A stretch of DNA of 53,172 nucleotides from Helicobacter japonicus (GCF_000762845.2 NZ_JRMQ02000014.1:1-53172); one strand, 5' to 3'. Positions 17,919-35,535 are shown, counted from the stretch's first letter. Notes: generated by a model not told the origin, from the sequence alone. Numbers and translations: made by a program.

Positions 17919-18296
17919 ATGGCAATTTCTAAAGAAGATGTATTGGAATACATTGGGAATCTTTCTGTATTGGAACTTTCGGAACTTGTGAAAGCTTTTG
18001 AAGAAAAATTTGGTGTAAGTGCAGCTCCAACAATTGTTGCTGGAGCTGCTGCTGGTGGTGCTGGAGCTGCTGCTGCAGAAGAAAAAACTGAATTTAGTGT
18101 AGTGCTTGTTGATGCTGGTTCTAATAAAATCAATGTAATTAAAGCGGTGCGTGAAATTACAGGTTTAGGCTTAAAAGAAGCAAAAGATGCAACTGAACAG
18201 ACTCCAAGCACATTGAAAGAAGCTGTAAGCAAAGAAGATGCAGAAAACTTCAAGAAAAAGCTTGAGGAAGCAGGAGCAAAAGTCGAGATTAAATAA
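17919..18296 (+). CDS. rplL: Ribosomal protein L7/L12
   Basis: A 125-residue stalk protein: N-terminal dimerisation helices (1-about 38), an Ala/Gly-rich hinge ([18 protein letters not shown]), and a C-terminal factor-binding domain with [27 protein letters not shown] precedes the ATG. An intrinsic terminator follows 30 bases after the stop. Confidence 0.99.
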   Translation: MAISKEDVLEYIGNLSVLELSELVKAFEEKFGVSAAPTIVAGAAAGGAGAAAAEEKTEFSVVLVDAGSNKINVIKAVREITGLGLKEAKDATEQTPSTLKEAVSKEDAENFKKKLEEAGAKVEIK

Positions 18297-18326
18297 TTTT
18301 TGACATTTCCCCGTTAAATTGTAATT

Positions 18327-18359
18327 GCCAAATCTTAAATTTTAAGGTTTGGCTTTTTT
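18327..18359 (+). terminator. Intrinsic terminator after rplL
   Basis: GCCAAATCTT and AAGGTTTGGC form a 10-bp stem with one T-G wobble, the AT-rich loop can extend it, and six T follow at 18354-18359. It separates the ribosomal-protein operon from rpoBC, which then has its own promoter. Confidence 0.85.
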
Positions 18360-18379
18360 GTATTTATAGAATATTGTAA

Positions 18380-27133
<8,754 letters not shown>

Positions 27134-27177
27134 AGAATTTTTCCTCGTTTCTAAGAGAAATAAAAGTTTTTATTGGG

Positions 27178-27183
27178 TAAAAT
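27178..27183 (+). promoter_or_regulatory. Candidate -10 of rpsL-rpsG-fusA
   Basis: TAAAAT in the 84-base gap between rpoBC and rpsL, 34 bases before the rpsL start. A weak 6-bp hairpin (GAGGAA at 27122, TTCCTC at 27141) overlaps the rpoBC stop but lacks a T-run, so some read-through from rpoBC is likely. Confidence 0.4.
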
Positions 27184-27217
27184 CCCGCATTTTTAATTTT
27201 GTGTAAAGGAAATATCA

Positions 27218-27607
27218 GTGCCAACCATAAATCAGCTTATTAGAAAAGAAAGAAAGAAGGTTATTCGCAAGACAAAGTCTCCAGCATTGTTAGAATGCCC
27301 ACAGAGAAGAGGAGTATGCACACGTGTTTATACTACTACACCTAAGAAACCAAACTCCGCACTCAGAAAAGTTGCTAAAGTAAAGCTCACTTCTAAGGTA
27401 GAAGTCATTAGTTATATTCCTGGTGAAGGGCATAATCTTCAAGAGCACTCTATTGTTCTTGTAAGAGGTGGGCGTGTAAAAGACTTACCGGGTGTAAAGT
27501 ATCACATCATTCGTGGTGCATTAGATACCGCAGGTGTTGCTAAAAGAAGTGTCTCTCGTAGTAAGTATGGTGCTAAAAAAGCTAAAGCCGGTGGCGATAA
27601 AAAATAG
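27218..27607 (+). CDS. rpsL: Ribosomal protein S12
   Basis: A 129-residue decoding-centre protein that starts at GTG, giving [13 protein letters not shown]. It has the conserved [16 protein letters not shown] and [17 protein letters not shown] loops. Both lysines commonly changed in streptomycin resistance are the sensitive residues. AAAGGAAAT precedes the GTG. First gene of the rpsL-rpsG-fusA group. Confidence 0.99.
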   Translation: MPTINQLIRKERKKVIRKTKSPALLECPQRRGVCTRVYTTTPKKPNSALRKVAKVKLTSKVEVISYIPGEGHNLQEHSIVLVRGGRVKDLPGVKYHIIRGALDTAGVAKRSVSRSKYGAKKAKAGGDKK

Positions 27608-27617
27608 ATAAGGATAG

Positions 27618-28088
<471 letters not shown>

Positions 28089-28103
28089 TATAAAGGAAAG
28101 ACA

Positions 28104-30182
28104 ATGGCAAGAAAAACTCCTTTAGCAAGAATTAGGAATATTGGTATTGCTGCACATATTGACGCAGGTAAAACAACAACTTCAGAGAGAATCTTGTTTT
28201 ATACAGGTGTAAGTCATAAAATTGGTGAAGTGCATGATGGTGCAGCAACTATGGACTGGATGGAGCAAGAAAAAGAACGAGGAATCACAATTACTTCTGC
28301 TACCACAACTTGTTTTTGGCGAGATTATCAAATTAATCTTATTGACACACCCGGACACGTCGATTTTACTATTGAAGTAGAACGTTCTATGCGTGTCCTT
28401 GACGGAGCAGTTGCTGTATTTTGTTCTGTTGGTGGTGTGCAACCTCAAAGTGAAACTGTATGGAGGCAAGCCAATAAATATGGTGTGCCTCGTATGGTGT
28501 TTGTTAATAAAATGGATAGAATTGGTGCTAACTTTTATAATGTTGAAAGTCAAATCAAACAACGTTTAAAAGCTAATCCTGTGCCTATTAATATTCCTAT
28601 TGGTGCAGAAGAAAACTTTAAAGGTGTAGTTGATTTAGTTCAAATGAAAGCCATTGTGTGGAATGATGAATCAATGGGTGCAAAGTATGATGTCGAAGAA
28701 ATCCCTGCTGAATTTGTAGAAAAAGCAAATGAATATCGAGAAAAGCTCCTTGAGGCTGCAGCAGAACAAGATGAAGCTTTAATGGAAAAATATCTTGGTG
28801 GTGAGGAATTAAGTGTTGAGGAAATTAAAAAAGGTATTAAGATTGGTTGTTTAAATATGAGTCTTATTCCTATGCTTTGTGGTTCAAGTTTTAAAAACAA
28901 AGGCGTGCAAACACTTCTTGATGCAGTGGTTGATTATCTTCCTGCTCCTACTGAAGTCGCAGAGATTAAGGGTATTGATCCTAAAACTGAAGAAGAACTA
29001 AGTGTAGAGTCTAGTGATAATGGTGCCTTTGCAGGGTTAGCATTTAAAATTATGACCGACCCATTTGTAGGGCAGCTTACTTTTGTGCGTGCATATCGTG
29101 GTAAATTAGAATCTGGTAGCTATGTGCTTAACTCTACGAAGGGCAAGAAAGAGCGTGTAGGACGACTTTTAAAAATGCACTCTAATAAACGTGAGGATAT
29201 TAAAGAAATTTATGCAGGAGAAATTTGTGCATTTGTGGGCTTGAAAGATACGATTACTGGTGATACGCTTTGCGATGAAAAAGTGCCTGTAATTTTAGAG
29301 CGTATGGATTTTCCAGAACCTGTGATTCAGATTGCAGTGGAACCAAAAACAAAAGCTGACCAAGAGAAAATGTCTATCGCGCTTGGCAAACTTGCTGAAG
29401 AAGATCCAAGTTTTAGAGTAAGCACTCACGAAGAAACAGGGCAAACACTCATTGGTGGTATGGGTGAGCTTCACTTAGAGATTATCGTTGATAGATTAAA
29501 ACGTGAATTTAAAGTTGAAGCAGAAGTAGGTGAGCCACAAGTTGCCTTTAGAGAGACTATTCGCACTGCAGTTGAGCAAGAATGTAAATATGCAAAACAA
29601 TCAGGTGGGCGCGGACAATATGGACATGTGCATATTAGGCTTGAGCCAAAAGAGCCGGGTGAGGGCTATGAATTTGTGAATAATATTAGTGGTGGGGTTA
29701 TTCCAAAAGAATATATTCCGGCAGTTGATAAGGGTATCCAAGAGGCAATGCAAAATGGTGTTCTTGCAGGATACCCTGTGGTAGATTTTAAAATAACACT
29801 TTATGATGGAAGTTATCATGATGTGGATTCATCTGAAATGGCATTTAAAATTGCCGGCTCTATGGCATTTAAAGATGCTTGCCGAAAGGCAAATGCTGTG
29901 CTATTAGAGCCTATGATGAAGGTTGAGGTGGAGGTCCCTGAAGAATATATGGGTGATGTTATAGGGGATTTAAACAGAAGGCGAGGACAAATCAATTCAA
30001 TGGACGATCGTATGGGATTGAAAATTGTAAATGCTTTTGTGCCTTTAGCTGAAATGTTTGGATATTCTACTGACTTACGTTCAGCTACACAGGGTAGAGG
30101 CACATATACAATGGAATTTGACCATTATGGTGAAGTGCCAAGTAATGTTGCCAAAGAGATTATCGAAAAGAGAAAGGGTTAA
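28104..30182 (+). CDS. fusA: Elongation factor G
   Basis: A translocation GTPase of 692 residues with G1 [15 protein letters not shown], the switch segment [11 protein letters not shown]-like region, G3 DTPGHVDF, G4 NKMDR, and domains III-V ([36 protein letters not shown]). AAAGGAAAG precedes the ATG. Its stop TAA (30180-30182) overlaps the ATG of the next gene by one base, coupling that lipoprotein to a very highly translated gene. Confidence 0.99.
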   Translation: MARKTPLARIRNIGIAAHIDAGKTTTSERILFYTGVSHKIGEVHDGAATMDWMEQEKERGITITSATTTCFWRDYQINLIDTPGHVDFTIEVERSMRVLDGAVAVFCSVGGVQPQSETVWRQANKYGVPRMVFVNKMDRIGANFYNVESQIKQRLKANPVPINIPIGAEENFKGVVDLVQMKAIVWNDESMGAKYDVEEIPAEFVEKANEYREKLLEAAAEQDEALMEKYLGGEELSVEEIKKGIKIGCLNMSLIPMLCGSSFKNKGVQTLLDAVVDYLPAPTEVAEIKGIDPKTEEELSVESSDNGAFAGLAFKIMTDPFVGQLTFVRAYRGKLESGSYVLNSTKGKKERVGRLLKMHSNKREDIKEIYAGEICAFVGLKDTITGDTLCDEKVPVILERMDFPEPVIQIAVEPKTKADQEKMSIALGKLAEEDPSFRVSTHEETGQTLIGGMGELHLEIIVDRLKREFKVEAEVGEPQVAFRETIRTAVEQECKYAKQSGGRGQYGHVHIRLEPKEPGEGYEFVNNISGGVIPKEYIPAVDKGIQEAMQNGVLAGYPVVDFKITLYDGSYHDVDSSEMAFKIAGSMAFKDACRKANAVLLEPMMKVEVEVPEEYMGDVIGDLNRRRGQINSMDDRMGLKIVNAFVPLAEMFGYSTDLRSATQGRGTYTMEFDHYGEVPSNVAKEIIEKRKG

Positions 30183-30430
30183 TGATGAAAAAGTTGATTT
30201 TTGTTCTAGGTTTAGGTTTGGTGTTTGCAGCGTGTGGAAATAAAGATGATGCAGCAAAAGACGAGGTTTCAGCTCCTGTTGAAGTTATAGAGGAATTAGA
30301 AGTTGTTACTCCTGTGGAAGAGGTAAAAGATGATAAAGCAGAAACTACTCAAGAAGTAGGTGAAGCTACCACAGAATCCACAGAAGAAGCAAAAGATGAG
30401 GAAACTCCAAAAGAGGAAGCAGCTCAGTAA
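30182..30430 (+). CDS. Small acidic lipoprotein, unknown function
   Basis: The 82-residue protein starts with [18 protein letters not shown], a lipoprotein signal with C18 in a good lipobox (VFAA-C). The mature 65 residues are almost entirely Glu, Asp, Lys, Val, Ala and Thr, with no folded-domain pattern, so it is probably a disordered acidic tail tethered to a membrane. It starts on the last base of the fusA stop codon; a second ATG immediately follows and could be used instead. I do not recognise a family. The hairpin at 30437-30463 and a second lipoprotein gene follow. Confidence 0.75.
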   Translation: MMKKLIFVLGLGLVFAACGNKDDAAKDEVSAPVEVIEELEVVTPVEEVKDDKAETTQEVGEATTESTEEAKDEETPKEEAAQ

Positions 30431-30436
30431 TTTGAT

Positions 30437-30463
30437 TTTTCTCCTGCACCCTGCAGGAGAAAA
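30437..30463. other. Perfect 12-bp hairpin between two lipoprotein genes
   Basis: TTTTCTCCTGCA (30437-30448) and TGCAGGAGAAAA (30452-30463) pair perfectly around a CCC loop. Neither strand has a T-run after it, so it is not a standard intrinsic terminator. It lies 15 bases before the cytochrome start and directly precedes the ribosome-binding site AAAAGGA, so it could act as an mRNA stability element or attenuator. Confidence 0.6.
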
Positions 30464-30477
30464 TAAAAGGATATATT

Positions 30478-30969
30478 ATGTATAAATTTCTCCTTGTTTG
30501 TGTTGTTGCGCTATTTTGTGCTTGTTCTAATGAAAAAAACAAAGAAGGCAATGAAGCACCTGTTTTTCAATCCAATCAAGCTCCACTGCCTATTAAGCAA
30601 CCATCTTTAGAAGACAACATACAGACAGAGACAAGTATCCCACAAGATTCGCAGATCCAAGATACACAGAGTGTAGAACCTAAATCTAATGTAGATGAGA
30701 AAAAGCAGGAAGTTGCTACGTCAGATGCGGCAACACTTTATGCTCGATGTGCAGCTTGTCACGGAAAAGATGGTAAAAGTGTTGCACCTGGAAGCGTGGG
30801 TAATGTGCTTATTGCTTCAATGAATAAAGCTCAAGTAATAGAATCACTCAAAGGTTTTCGTGCAAGAACACTTAGTAGAGGTGGCAACTCAGTGATAATG
30901 TATATGCAGACAAAGAATCTTAGTGACAAAGATATTGAGGCATTAGCAACATATATTGATTCATTTTAA
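30478..30969 (+). CDS. Lipoprotein mono-haem cytochrome c
   Basis: The 163-residue protein has a lipoprotein signal ending LFCA-C16, a Gln/Ser/Pro-rich linker of about 65 residues and a class I cytochrome c domain (about 85-163). The haem site is C91-A-A-C94-H95 and the sixth ligand is probably M141 or M143. Anchored to a membrane by lipid with a flexible tether, it would carry electrons in the periplasm, for instance between the bc1 complex and a terminal oxidase or peroxidase. AAAGGA precedes the ATG. It is 47 bases after the acidic lipoprotein gene. Confidence 0.9.
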   Translation: MYKFLLVCVVALFCACSNEKNKEGNEAPVFQSNQAPLPIKQPSLEDNIQTETSIPQDSQIQDTQSVEPKSNVDEKKQEVATSDAATLYARCAACHGKDGKSVAPGSVGNVLIASMNKAQVIESLKGFRARTLSRGGNSVIMYMQTKNLSDKDIEALATYIDSF

Positions 30970-31364
30970 ATTTTGTAATTTTGTATATGAATTTTCTTCT
31001 TTGATATAACCTTTTTAATATATTCTTCTATTTTTTCTTTGTATGGAATCTTTATGGTATTATGTTTTAAGTATGTAATTGTGAAATAAAACAATACACT
31101 AGCGCATCTAGATTTTTATCTATAAAAAGCATTTATATTCTTTTTTGAGTGGGGGAGGGAGAAATGTTATAGAGTAAAGGTAGTGATTTTATAGAGAGAT
31201 ATGCTATTATTGAAAGCTTTTAGGATCATCTACAACTTTTAAAAGCCAAATTTTATGTATTTTATTTGTTAAGCGATAAATTCCTAAATGAAGTCTTTAA
31301 AGCTATTGAGTATGTAAGAGGTTAAGATTTAAAGAGTGGAAAGATCATTAATTTAGCTCAATCT
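30970..31364. other. Gap between the cytochrome gene and tonB
   Basis: About 395 AT-rich bases without an intact gene. The first 200 bases show nothing I can name. A possible decayed reading frame lies at 31173-31325, and the last 30 bases form half of the tonB terminator hairpin. Confidence 0.5.
31173..31325 (+). pseudogene. Possible decayed reading frame
   Basis: In one frame this stretch reads as protein-like sequence of 50 codons with a single internal TAG at 31221-31223 and a final TAA at 31323. The part after the TAG is KAKFYVFYLLSDKF followed by LNEVFKAIEYVRG, with helical, amphipathic character unusual for random AT-rich DNA. There is no start codon with a ribosome-binding site. A gene remnant is my reading; chance is a real alternative. 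Confidence 0.3.
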
Positions 31365-31373
31365 TTACACTCT
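31333..31373 (-). terminator. Probable terminator of exbB-exbD-tonB
   Basis: AGAGTGGAAAGAT (31333-31345) and ATCTTTACACTCT (31361-31373) pair with one mismatch around a 15-base loop and include the tonB stop codon. On the minus strand the stem is followed by TTTAAATC, a weak T-tract. Confidence 0.5.
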
Positions 31374-32096
31374 ATCAAGTTCATATATGATAGGAAGTCT
31401 AATTTTTGTTGTTTCGCTTAAACGTGGGAAATCATTCTGTGCTTTTTTAATGGCATTAATGGCAGCAACATTAAAAGGGTCGTGCGAACAAGGTTTAACA
31501 AGTCGGATATTTGCCACCTTACCATCTTTGTAAATAATAAACTCCACCACCACTTCACCTTCTAAACCTCGTTTTCTTGCCATTGGCGGGTATTTGTTTT
31601 TGCGGTCAATGGCACGTTGAATTTTAGAAAAAAGCTCATCTTCGCTTCCTGCATGAAATGAAAGTGTCTGGATTCTATCTCCTTCTTCTATTTTTTCATC
31701 AGGTTTAGCTTTTGGAGTTTTACTTGAAGCAAGTGATTCTTCCTCTTTTTTGGCAAATTTTCCGTGTTCTTTAACAAATTCTTTGTGATACTTCTTTTTT
31801 TTATGTATTATAGGTTTGGGTTGAGGATTCTCTACTTCTTGGTTAGATGGAGTTTGAAAGGTAGCTAAGGCAAGTGTGGTAATATAATCACCATTTTGTG
31901 CCAAATCAGAGTTATGGAAATGTTTATAAAATGCTGTTACAAGGCAAAGATGAAACACAAAACTAAGTATAAAAGCTATTTTGTTGGGTGTGAGAAAAGT
32001 ATCTTGCTTGTTTTTTTGATAAGTTTGTTCCAAACTTAGATTATGCATATTTTGATACTGATTATTTGGATTTGGTTGAAATACCGAAGTTTTCAT
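31365..32096 (-). CDS. tonB: TonB energy-transducing protein
   Basis: Transmits the proton-motive force from ExbB-ExbD to outer-membrane receptors for iron, nickel or haem. The 243 residues have an unusually long cytoplasmic N-terminus of about 37 residues, one transmembrane helix (about 38-57), a Lys/Glu-rich periplasmic linker with only a short Pro motif, and a C-terminal TonB domain (about 150-243) with NKYPPMARKRGLEGEVVVEF. The start at 32096 is supported by GGAGAAGGGAC directly upstream, inside the end of exbD, so the two genes overlap by 35 bases. Confidence 0.93.
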   Translation of the reverse strand: MKTSVFQPNPNNQYQNMHNLSLEQTYQKNKQDTFLTPNKIAFILSFVFHLCLVTAFYKHFHNSDLAQNGDYITTLALATFQTPSNQEVENPQPKPIIHKKKKYHKEFVKEHGKFAKKEEESLASSKTPKAKPDEKIEEGDRIQTLSFHAGSEDELFSKIQRAIDRKNKYPPMARKRGLEGEVVVEFIIYKDGKVANIRLVKPCSHDPFNVAAINAIKKAQNDFPRLSETTKIRLPIIYELDRV

Positions 32097-32442
32097 GTCC
32101 CTTCTCCTTTAAAATATCTACTACTTGAACAAAAGTTTCAAATTTAGCATTTTTATCACTTTTGAGCTGAATGAGTGTTTTATTGTCGATAGCACTTATC
32201 TCATTTTTAAGAGATTCCATATCGGTAACTTTATCGTTAAAATAAATAATATTTTGTTCATCAATTGTAATTATACTTGGTTTTTCGTGTTTATCTAGTT
32301 GATTTTGACTTGCATAAGGGAGCTCGACTTTGATTTGTCCTTGTGCGATAAATGTAGATACGCTAAGCACAATAGCCAAAAGCACAAGCATTACATCAAT
32401 AAATGGGACGATATTCAAACCATCTTTTTTTGGGATTCTCAT
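32062..32442 (-). CDS. exbD: ExbD proton-channel subunit
   Basis: A 126-residue ExbD/TolR protein with a short cytoplasmic N-terminus, one transmembrane helix (about 12-34) carrying the proton-relaying D16 in IVPFIDVMLVLL, and a periplasmic domain. Together with exbB, three bases upstream, and tonB, overlapping by 35 bases, it forms a complete TonB energising set. The linked nikR makes nickel uptake its likely main job. Confidence 0.95.
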   Translation of the reverse strand: MRIPKKDGLNIVPFIDVMLVLLAIVLSVSTFIAQGQIKVELPYASQNQLDKHEKPSIITIDEQNIIYFNDKVTDMESLKNEISAIDNKTLIQLKSDKNAKFETFVQVVDILKEKGHENFGISTKSK

Positions 32443-32445
32443 ATT

Positions 32446-32883
32446 TTATCTCTCATTTGTGGATTTTTGAGTAAGTTTATAACGATTGAGTTGCACATCC
32501 ATTTTACGCACAAAGCAATTATAGACAATTAAGGTGGGGATTGCCACTACCAAACCAAGAGCAGTTGCCTTAAGTGCGGTTGATAGTCCTACCATAATGC
32601 TTTGAGCGTCCATTCCTCCATTCATACCCATATCATAAAATGTAATCATAATTCCTATCACTGTGCCTAAAAGTCCAACATAAGGAGCATTGGAATAAAT
32701 AATATAAAGCGCGGTAAGATTCTTGCTTAGTGCTTCTTCAAGTGCTTCTTCATTTGGATAGTCTGCAGGGTTCAAGCGTATAAAAAATATTAGTCTTTCG
32801 CAGCTAAACCATACACTTAAAAAACTCATAAAACCAAGAATAGCAAAAATAATGTGATCTATATAATCTTTAAGAAATTCCAT
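32446..32883 (-). CDS. exbB: ExbB proton-channel subunit
   Basis: A MotA/TolQ/ExbB-type proton-channel protein. I start it at the ATG at 32883 (145 residues, MEFLKDYIDHIIFAILG) because GGAGT lies four bases upstream; a longer frame from 32922 has no ribosome-binding site. It has three hydrophobic segments and the family hallmark APYVGLLGTVIGIMITF, followed by GLSTALKATALGLVVAIP. The short form matches the Helicobacter ExbB as I remember it. Confidence 0.95.
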   Translation of the reverse strand: MEFLKDYIDHIIFAILGFMSFLSVWFSCERLIFFIRLNPADYPNEEALEEALSKNLTALYIIYSNAPYVGLLGTVIGIMITFYDMGMNGGMDAQSIMVGLSTALKATALGLVVAIPTLIVYNCFVRKMDVQLNRYKLTQKSTNER

Positions 32884-32922
32884 AATGACTCCAATTAAAG
32901 TTAAATCATTTAAGTGCCGCAT

Positions 32923-32928
32923 ATTATA
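32923..32928 (-). promoter_or_regulatory. -10 hexamer of exbB-exbD-tonB
   Basis: A consensus TATAAT on the minus strand 40 bases before exbB. Upstream lies TCTTA-AAA-TAAGA (32937-32949), a small palindrome overlapping the spacer and -35 region, which could be part of a metal-regulator site. I could not recognise a defined NikR or Fur box. Confidence 0.45.
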
Positions 32929-32999
32929 AAAATCATTCTTAAAATAAGATTATAATTACTTTTAATTTTTCTTAAATTCACACTTCAGTCTTTTTACGC

Positions 33000-33005
33000 T
33001 AAAAT
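33000..33005 (+). promoter_or_regulatory. -10 hexamer of nikR
   Basis: TAAAAT 32 bases before the nikR ATG, in the 153-base divergent region with exbB. A strong AAGGAGG follows before the ATG. Confidence 0.45.
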
Positions 33006-33036
33006 TTTTGAAGTTTTAGTTTAAGGAGGCATCATA

Positions 33037-33468
33037 ATGAAATCTAATATTATCCGTTTTAGTGTATCTTTACCACAGAATCTCCTTGTTACTCTTGATG
33101 AGCGTCTTACCCACAAAGGTTATTCTTCACGATCAGAAATCGTGCGAGATATGATACGTGAAAAGCTCAATGAAGAAATATGGAGTAATAGCGCAGAAAA
33201 TACACAGGGTGTAGCAGTTTTAACAATTATTTATGACCATCATCAACGCGAATTAAATCAAAGAATGATTGATATTCAACATACTAACACCCATAGCGGC
33301 AATGTAGAGATTCTATGTAATACACACGTGCATTTAGACCATAATAATTGCCTTGAAACAATTATTTTGCGTGGCAAGGGGAGCAATATTGAAAAGATTA
33401 GTATTGAGATTGGTGGTTTAAAGGGTGTAAAGTTCTCAAAACTCACTCGTGCAAGTCGTTTTGAGTAA
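33037..33468 (+). CDS. nikR: Nickel-responsive regulator NikR
   Basis: A ribbon-helix-helix repressor with a C-terminal ACT-like nickel-sensing domain. In H. pylori it controls urease, nickel uptake and itself. The 143 residues contain the DNA-binding N-terminus [18 protein letters not shown] and [14 protein letters not shown]. Nickel ligands fit H86, H97, H99 and C105, the pattern known from E. coli and H. pylori. It is divergent from exbB-exbD-tonB and followed seven bases later by nadD. A very strong AAGGAGG precedes the ATG. Confidence 0.96.
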   Translation: MKSNIIRFSVSLPQNLLVTLDERLTHKGYSSRSEIVRDMIREKLNEEIWSNSAENTQGVAVLTIIYDHHQRELNQRMIDIQHTNTHSGNVEILCNTHVHLDHNNCLETIILRGKGSNIEKISIEIGGLKGVKFSKLTRASRFE

Positions 33469-33475
33469 CTAAGCA

Positions 33476-34144
33476 ATGGTGAAAACTATACAGAATACTG
33501 CTCAAGGTTTATTTATAGCACTTTATGGAGGGAGCTTTGATCCATTGCACTATGCTCATTTGGAAATTATCCATATTTTGTGTGAAAACCCTATGTATAA
33601 GCAGATTATTCTTATGCCAAATTACCGCAATCCACTTAAAAATCATTCATTTTTTGAACCCTTTGAGCGATTAGAGATGTGTAGAATCCTTGCTAATGAG
33701 ATAAATGATACTATAGAAAATAAAAAGTATGCTTCTATTATTGTAAGTGATTATGAGGTGTGTCAAAAAAAGAGTGTATTTAGTGTGCAAAGTGTAGCTT
33801 TTATAAAAGAGCAAATGGCGCATAAGTATCCGAATATACCTCTTGTTTTTGTGCTGGGAGAAGATAGCTTTAGGAATCTAGGGCAGTGGAAAGATGTAGA
33901 GAAATTATGCGAAATGGTAGATTTTGTGCTTATAGAGCGTGAAATCTCTCAAGAAGATTCTCAAAAATTATCCCATATTGTTCCTTATGCGCGTGTAATT
34001 GAGCGTTTGAACTTACCTTCTCACATAGCATATTATTCATCAAGTTATGTGCGTTCTTTACTTCAAAGCAATCATATTGATGAGGCTTTAGAGTTTATCC
34101 CTCAATGTTTGCATACTTTTATCAAAACCCATATAAAACTTTAG
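33476..34144 (+). CDS. nadD: Nicotinate-nucleotide adenylyltransferase
   Basis: Makes deamido-NAD from nicotinate mononucleotide and ATP. The 222 residues have the nucleotidyltransferase loop YGGSFDPLHYAHL, with Ala in place of the usual Gly of HxGH, and the C-terminal YYSSSYVRSLL corresponding to the ISSTxIR motif. It starts seven bases after nikR with a poor ribosome-binding site, so translation may be coupled. rsfS follows after 41 bases, the common nadD-rsfS pairing. Confidence 0.93.
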   Translation: MVKTIQNTAQGLFIALYGGSFDPLHYAHLEIIHILCENPMYKQIILMPNYRNPLKNHSFFEPFERLEMCRILANEINDTIENKKYASIIVSDYEVCQKKSVFSVQSVAFIKEQMAHKYPNIPLVFVLGEDSFRNLGQWKDVEKLCEMVDFVLIEREISQEDSQKLSHIVPYARVIERLNLPSHIAYYSSSYVRSLLQSNHIDEALEFIPQCLHTFIKTHIKL

Positions 34145-34185
34145 GTTATAATAGCTTTTATATTTTAAGAAGTAAAGGAGTATAG

Positions 34186-34527
34186 TTGGCAGAATTACAA
34201 ATACAACAGAGAGTTAATCGTATAATTACGCTTTTAGAAGATAAAAAAGGTGAGGATATTGAAGTATTTGATTTGAGGGGTAAGGATTATATTGTAGATA
34301 AAGTTATAATTGTGAGTGCAATGATAGGGAAGCATTCTTTTGCACTGCTTGATTATCTTAAAAGTGAGTTAAAGCCTCAAGGAGAGATATTTTATGCTAC
34401 TGAAGAAGAGAGCGAAGATTGGGTGATTGCAGATTTAGGAGATATTATGATTCATATTTTTACGCCCAATCATCGTAAAAAGTTTAACTTAGAGGAATTT
34501 TTACACTCATTTCTTAGCAAAAAATAA
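34186..34527 (+). CDS. rsfS: Ribosomal silencing factor RsfS
   Basis: A 113-residue protein that binds L14 and blocks subunit joining when nutrients are low. It shows the family segments DIEVFDLRGKDYIVDKVIIVSA and EESEDWVIADLGDIMIHIF. The start is TTG at 34186, with AAGGAG five bases upstream. The next gene starts two bases after its stop. Confidence 0.94.
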   Translation: MAELQIQQRVNRIITLLEDKKGEDIEVFDLRGKDYIVDKVIIVSAMIGKHSFALLDYLKSELKPQGEIFYATEEESEDWVIADLGDIMIHIFTPNHRKKFNLEEFLHSFLSKK

Positions 34528-34529
34528 CA

Positions 34530-35504
34530 ATGTTTTTACGATTTGTTCTGCAAGGTATGCTGTTTGTATGTGCTTTTAGTGCAGATATTATTGTGCCTTT
34601 GCAAGATGAAGCATTTGGGCAAGATACTCTTAATACACAGCAGTTAGATTTTTCTTTAAAATCTAATGCTATTAAGCAGGATAAGCAAAATCCCATTACT
34701 CAAAGTGTATCTTTGCATTATCTTAATGCGTATATGCGCCATCACCAATTTGCCATATCTGTCAATGGCGTAGGCTTAGAATATCATAGAATCTTAGCCA
34801 ATAGTGAAAGAAGTGATGTGCTTTTGTCTGTGCAGACAAATTTTACCAAAGCCTCACTCAAGCCAGAATCCTGCGTATTTTCTCATACAAATACGCAGGA
34901 TTCTGATTCTATCTCATCTGATGCAAATTTTCAAATTGGCACATTAGCACAACTTGATATTTTATTTGCACAAAGTGATAGAGGCTACCATTTGCTAGGA
35001 TTTGAGCTAGGTTTTGCTTTTTCCTTGCCCGCTCATCTTGCTGGAGGTATTTCTGGTGTAGAGTTTGATGAGCAAAGTATGCTTTTAAATGTTGATTATG
35101 GGTATAGTTTTAACTTTGGTAAATATGCCTTAATACCTTTTGTGCGTTTGGAAAGTTATGCGTTTTTTCCGACTAGCGAGAGCAAGAATCGCTCTTTTAT
35201 TGATAGCGGTTTTAATATGCTTGTAGGAGCAAAGAATATTTGGGATACGCGCTATTTTGAGGGTGCATTGAGCTTTGGGGCTTTGAGTGATTTAAATTTA
35301 TCAAGTTCTGGTGTTGGTGTGTTGGCAAATGGGGTAATAGTCTATGATAGATTAGGTATGAGTAATGGAATCTTTAGCGAGATAAGCATTGGTATTTTAG
35401 AATCTAAAAATTTTCATTTACTAGCAAAATCAAATTTTTCTTATATGCTTTCTTATTATGAGTTAAATTGGCAAAATAGTTTAAGTGCATTGTTTAGATT
35501 CTAA
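34530..35504 (+). CDS. Putative outer-membrane beta-barrel protein
   Basis: I recognise no specific family. The 324 residues start with a signal peptide (MFLRFVLQGMLFVCAFSA) and then alternate between short beta-type stretches and Gly/Ser/Asn turns, ending in ALFRF, a C-terminal aromatic typical of outer-membrane barrels. Residues about 110-125 are encoded by a perfect 17-bp inverted repeat (34864-34905), probably in a surface loop. It starts two bases after rsfS with no clear ribosome-binding site, so coupling is likely. Signal-peptide processing and barrel topology are inferred from pattern only. Confidence 0.7.
   Translation: MFLRFVLQGMLFVCAFSADIIVPLQDEAFGQDTLNTQQLDFSLKSNAIKQDKQNPITQSVSLHYLNAYMRHHQFAISVNGVGLEYHRILANSERSDVLLSVQTNFTKASLKPESCVFSHTNTQDSDSISSDANFQIGTLAQLDILFAQSDRGYHLLGFELGFAFSLPAHLAGGISGVEFDEQSMLLNVDYGYSFNFGKYALIPFVRLESYAFFPTSESKNRSFIDSGFNMLVGAKNIWDTRYFEGALSFGALSDLNLSSSGVGVLANGVIVYDRLGMSNGIFSEISIGILESKNFHLLAKSNFSYMLSYYELNWQNSLSALFRF
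34864..34905. repeat. Perfect 17-bp inverted repeat inside a coding region
   Basis: CAGAATCCTGCGTATTT (34864-34880) and AAATACGCAGGATTCTG (34889-34905) are exact reverse complements separated by TCTCATAC. The 42-base palindrome lies inside the outer-membrane-type gene and keeps its reading frame. Its GC content is higher than the surroundings. Confidence 0.8.
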
Positions 35505-35535
35505 GTAATATAGAATCTCGTAGATTGAGCTAGAT

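Noticed and set aside
30437-30463. Hairpin as an intrinsic terminator
   Set aside because: The stem is strong but no T-run follows on either strand, and a ribosome-binding site follows immediately.
32884-33036. A defined NikR or Fur operator
   Set aside because: Several TA-rich half-sites are present, but none forms the known H. pylori spacing clearly enough to call.
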